A stretch of 56,398 nucleotides of DNA from Gemmatimonadota bacterium (lineage in GTDB: Bacteria > Gemmatimonadota > Gemmatimonadetes > Gemmatimonadales > Gemmatimonadaceae). The stretch is from contig JACQBG010000003.1 of NCBI GenBank assembly GCA_016194585.1, positions 1-56,398 on the forward strand. The letters are read 5' to 3'. The position numbers and the translations under genes were made by a program. Position 1 is the stretch's first letter. Each line of letters opens with the position of its first letter. Below the pieces are notes generated by a model. The model did not search any database. It was not told the DNA's origin and worked only from the letters and a program-made list of their open reading frames with translations. Shown piece by piece: positions 56,005 through 56,398 of this stretch.

Positions 56005-56121
56005 TTAGCCCTGCCGCTGCTTATGCTTGGGATTGCGCTTGCACATGATGCGGATGACACCGCGGCGGCTGACCACCTTGCAGTGCTCGCAAATCGGCTT
56101 CACGCTGCTGCGAACTTTCAC
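56005..56121 (-). CDS. rpmJ: 50S ribosomal protein L36
   Basis: L36 is the smallest large-subunit protein. The 38-residue product, [17 protein letters not shown] onward, has the zinc ligands C11, C14, C27 and H33. The GTG at 56121 gives the canonical length and has GGAG 6 nt upstream; the longer frame reaching 56241 is not homologous to L36. It heads the visible ribosomal operon; infA and secY are not in view. A small leader frame ends on the GTG start (GTGA). Confidence 0.95.
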   Translation of the reverse strand: MKVRSSVKPICEHCKVVSRRGVIRIMCKRNPKHKQRQG

Positions 56122-56212
56122 GACGGACTCCGGGTCGAGCGGAACAACCCCCTCGCGACCCCCACGGTCGCGCTCAAGGCCTTGGTAGCGGCCATTTTTG
56201 GGGCAGACTCGA

Positions 56213-56241
56213 ATGCTAGTCGGTGACACCCCTTGACACAA
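56213..56241 (-). promoter_or_regulatory. Promoter candidate for the rpmJ-rpsM operon
   Basis: On the minus strand TTGTGT (56241-56236) and TAGCAT (56218-56213) are exactly 17 nt apart, with about 85 nt of leader before the rpmJ GTG. The -35 lies in a small inverted repeat (CCCCTTG 56229-56235, CAAGGGG 56239-56245). The plus strand also holds TTGACA here, without a good -10. Confidence 0.5.
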
Positions 56242-56324
56242 GGGGGCGAACCGACGTGTACGAAAAGCCCGGGAATCGCGAAAAACCGCTCCACGACCAC
56301 CGTCGGCGTGAAAAAGGGGCGAAG

Positions 56325-56398
56325 CCCGTCGGCTCGCGCCCCGCCCCGCCCCGGCCCGCCCGCCCCGCCCCGCCCGCCCGGCCCGGCCCCGGCCCGCC
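56325..56398. repeat. C-rich low-complexity tract at the window edge
   Basis: The last 74 nt are almost only C and G, as CCCCGCCCCG and CCCGGCCCGG words. The minus strand therefore has many runs of three to four G, able in principle to form G-quadruplexes. No gene is visible. Such tracts often coincide with assembly breaks. Confidence 0.85.

Overview
The window is a GC-rich bacterial chromosome segment, probably from Gemmatimonadota. This taxonomic guess is an inference from diderm envelope genes (lptD, bamD, tol-pal), frequent GTG starts, TPR proteins with long Pro/Ala/Glu linkers, and dense intergenic repeats; no rRNA or tRNA gene is present to test it. There are 51 supported protein genes, one of them partial at the left edge. 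All but one (ppiD, + strand) lie on the minus strand, so transcription runs from high to low coordinates. Many neighbours overlap by 1, 4 or 14 nt.

Layout from right to left, which is the direction of transcription. 56.4-52.8 kb: ribosomal/alpha operon rpmJ-rpsM-rpsK-rpsD-rpoA-rplQ-rpmB, with a promoter candidate before rpmJ and a clear terminator after rpmB. 52.7-45.9 kb: gmd-rmd-carB-wbpD-wbpB, a nucleotide-sugar operon that encloses carbamoyl-phosphate synthase, ended by a textbook terminator. 45.7-40.1 kb: wbpE-wbpA-ugd-uxs-bamD, followed by nadD-secA. Together the sugar genes should make GDP-D-rhamnose, UDP-GlcA, UDP-Xyl and a UDP-diacetamido-glucuronate, but no glycosyltransferase or flippase is present.

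36.2-27.6 kb: a secreted unknown protein, radC, rel (RSH), a 4-TM protein, uvrB-tsaE-tsaB-rimI, then ssb. 26.9-19.2 kb: a LysM protein, a GalE-like epimerase, tolQ-tolR-tonB/tolA-tolB-pal-cpoB, tatC. 19.2-9.2 kb: lptD-hutH-hutU-radical SAM protein-membrane coiled-coil protein-hutI. Here the histidine utilisation genes are physically coupled to lptD and carry an unexplained radical SAM/SPASM-like gene. 9.1-5.1 kb: a TPR protein, polyprenyl diphosphate synthase, DUF4321 protein, tatA. 4.9-3.1 kb: ppiD (+). 2.9-0 kb: a second TPR protein, aroQ and the probable start of an Xaa-Pro aminopeptidase gene.

The least ordinary content is repetitive DNA between genes. (a) Three palindromes share a GGGGG(A/C)ACGAC...GTCGT(T/G)CCCCC core (about 5.0, 10.8 and 34.75 kb). 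(b) 9-bp-period arrays of ACGGAGGAC/GCAGAGGAC form long inverted repeats at 10.54-10.98 kb and 14.42-14.70 kb; the second pair brackets the hutU start codon and one arm encodes part of the HutU N-terminus. (c) There are two ACTGCC hexamer microsatellites. (d) GTAG-headed REP-like palindromes occur at about 20.0, 26.97 and 54.54 kb. No CRISPR array, transposase, integrase, rRNA or tRNA was seen.
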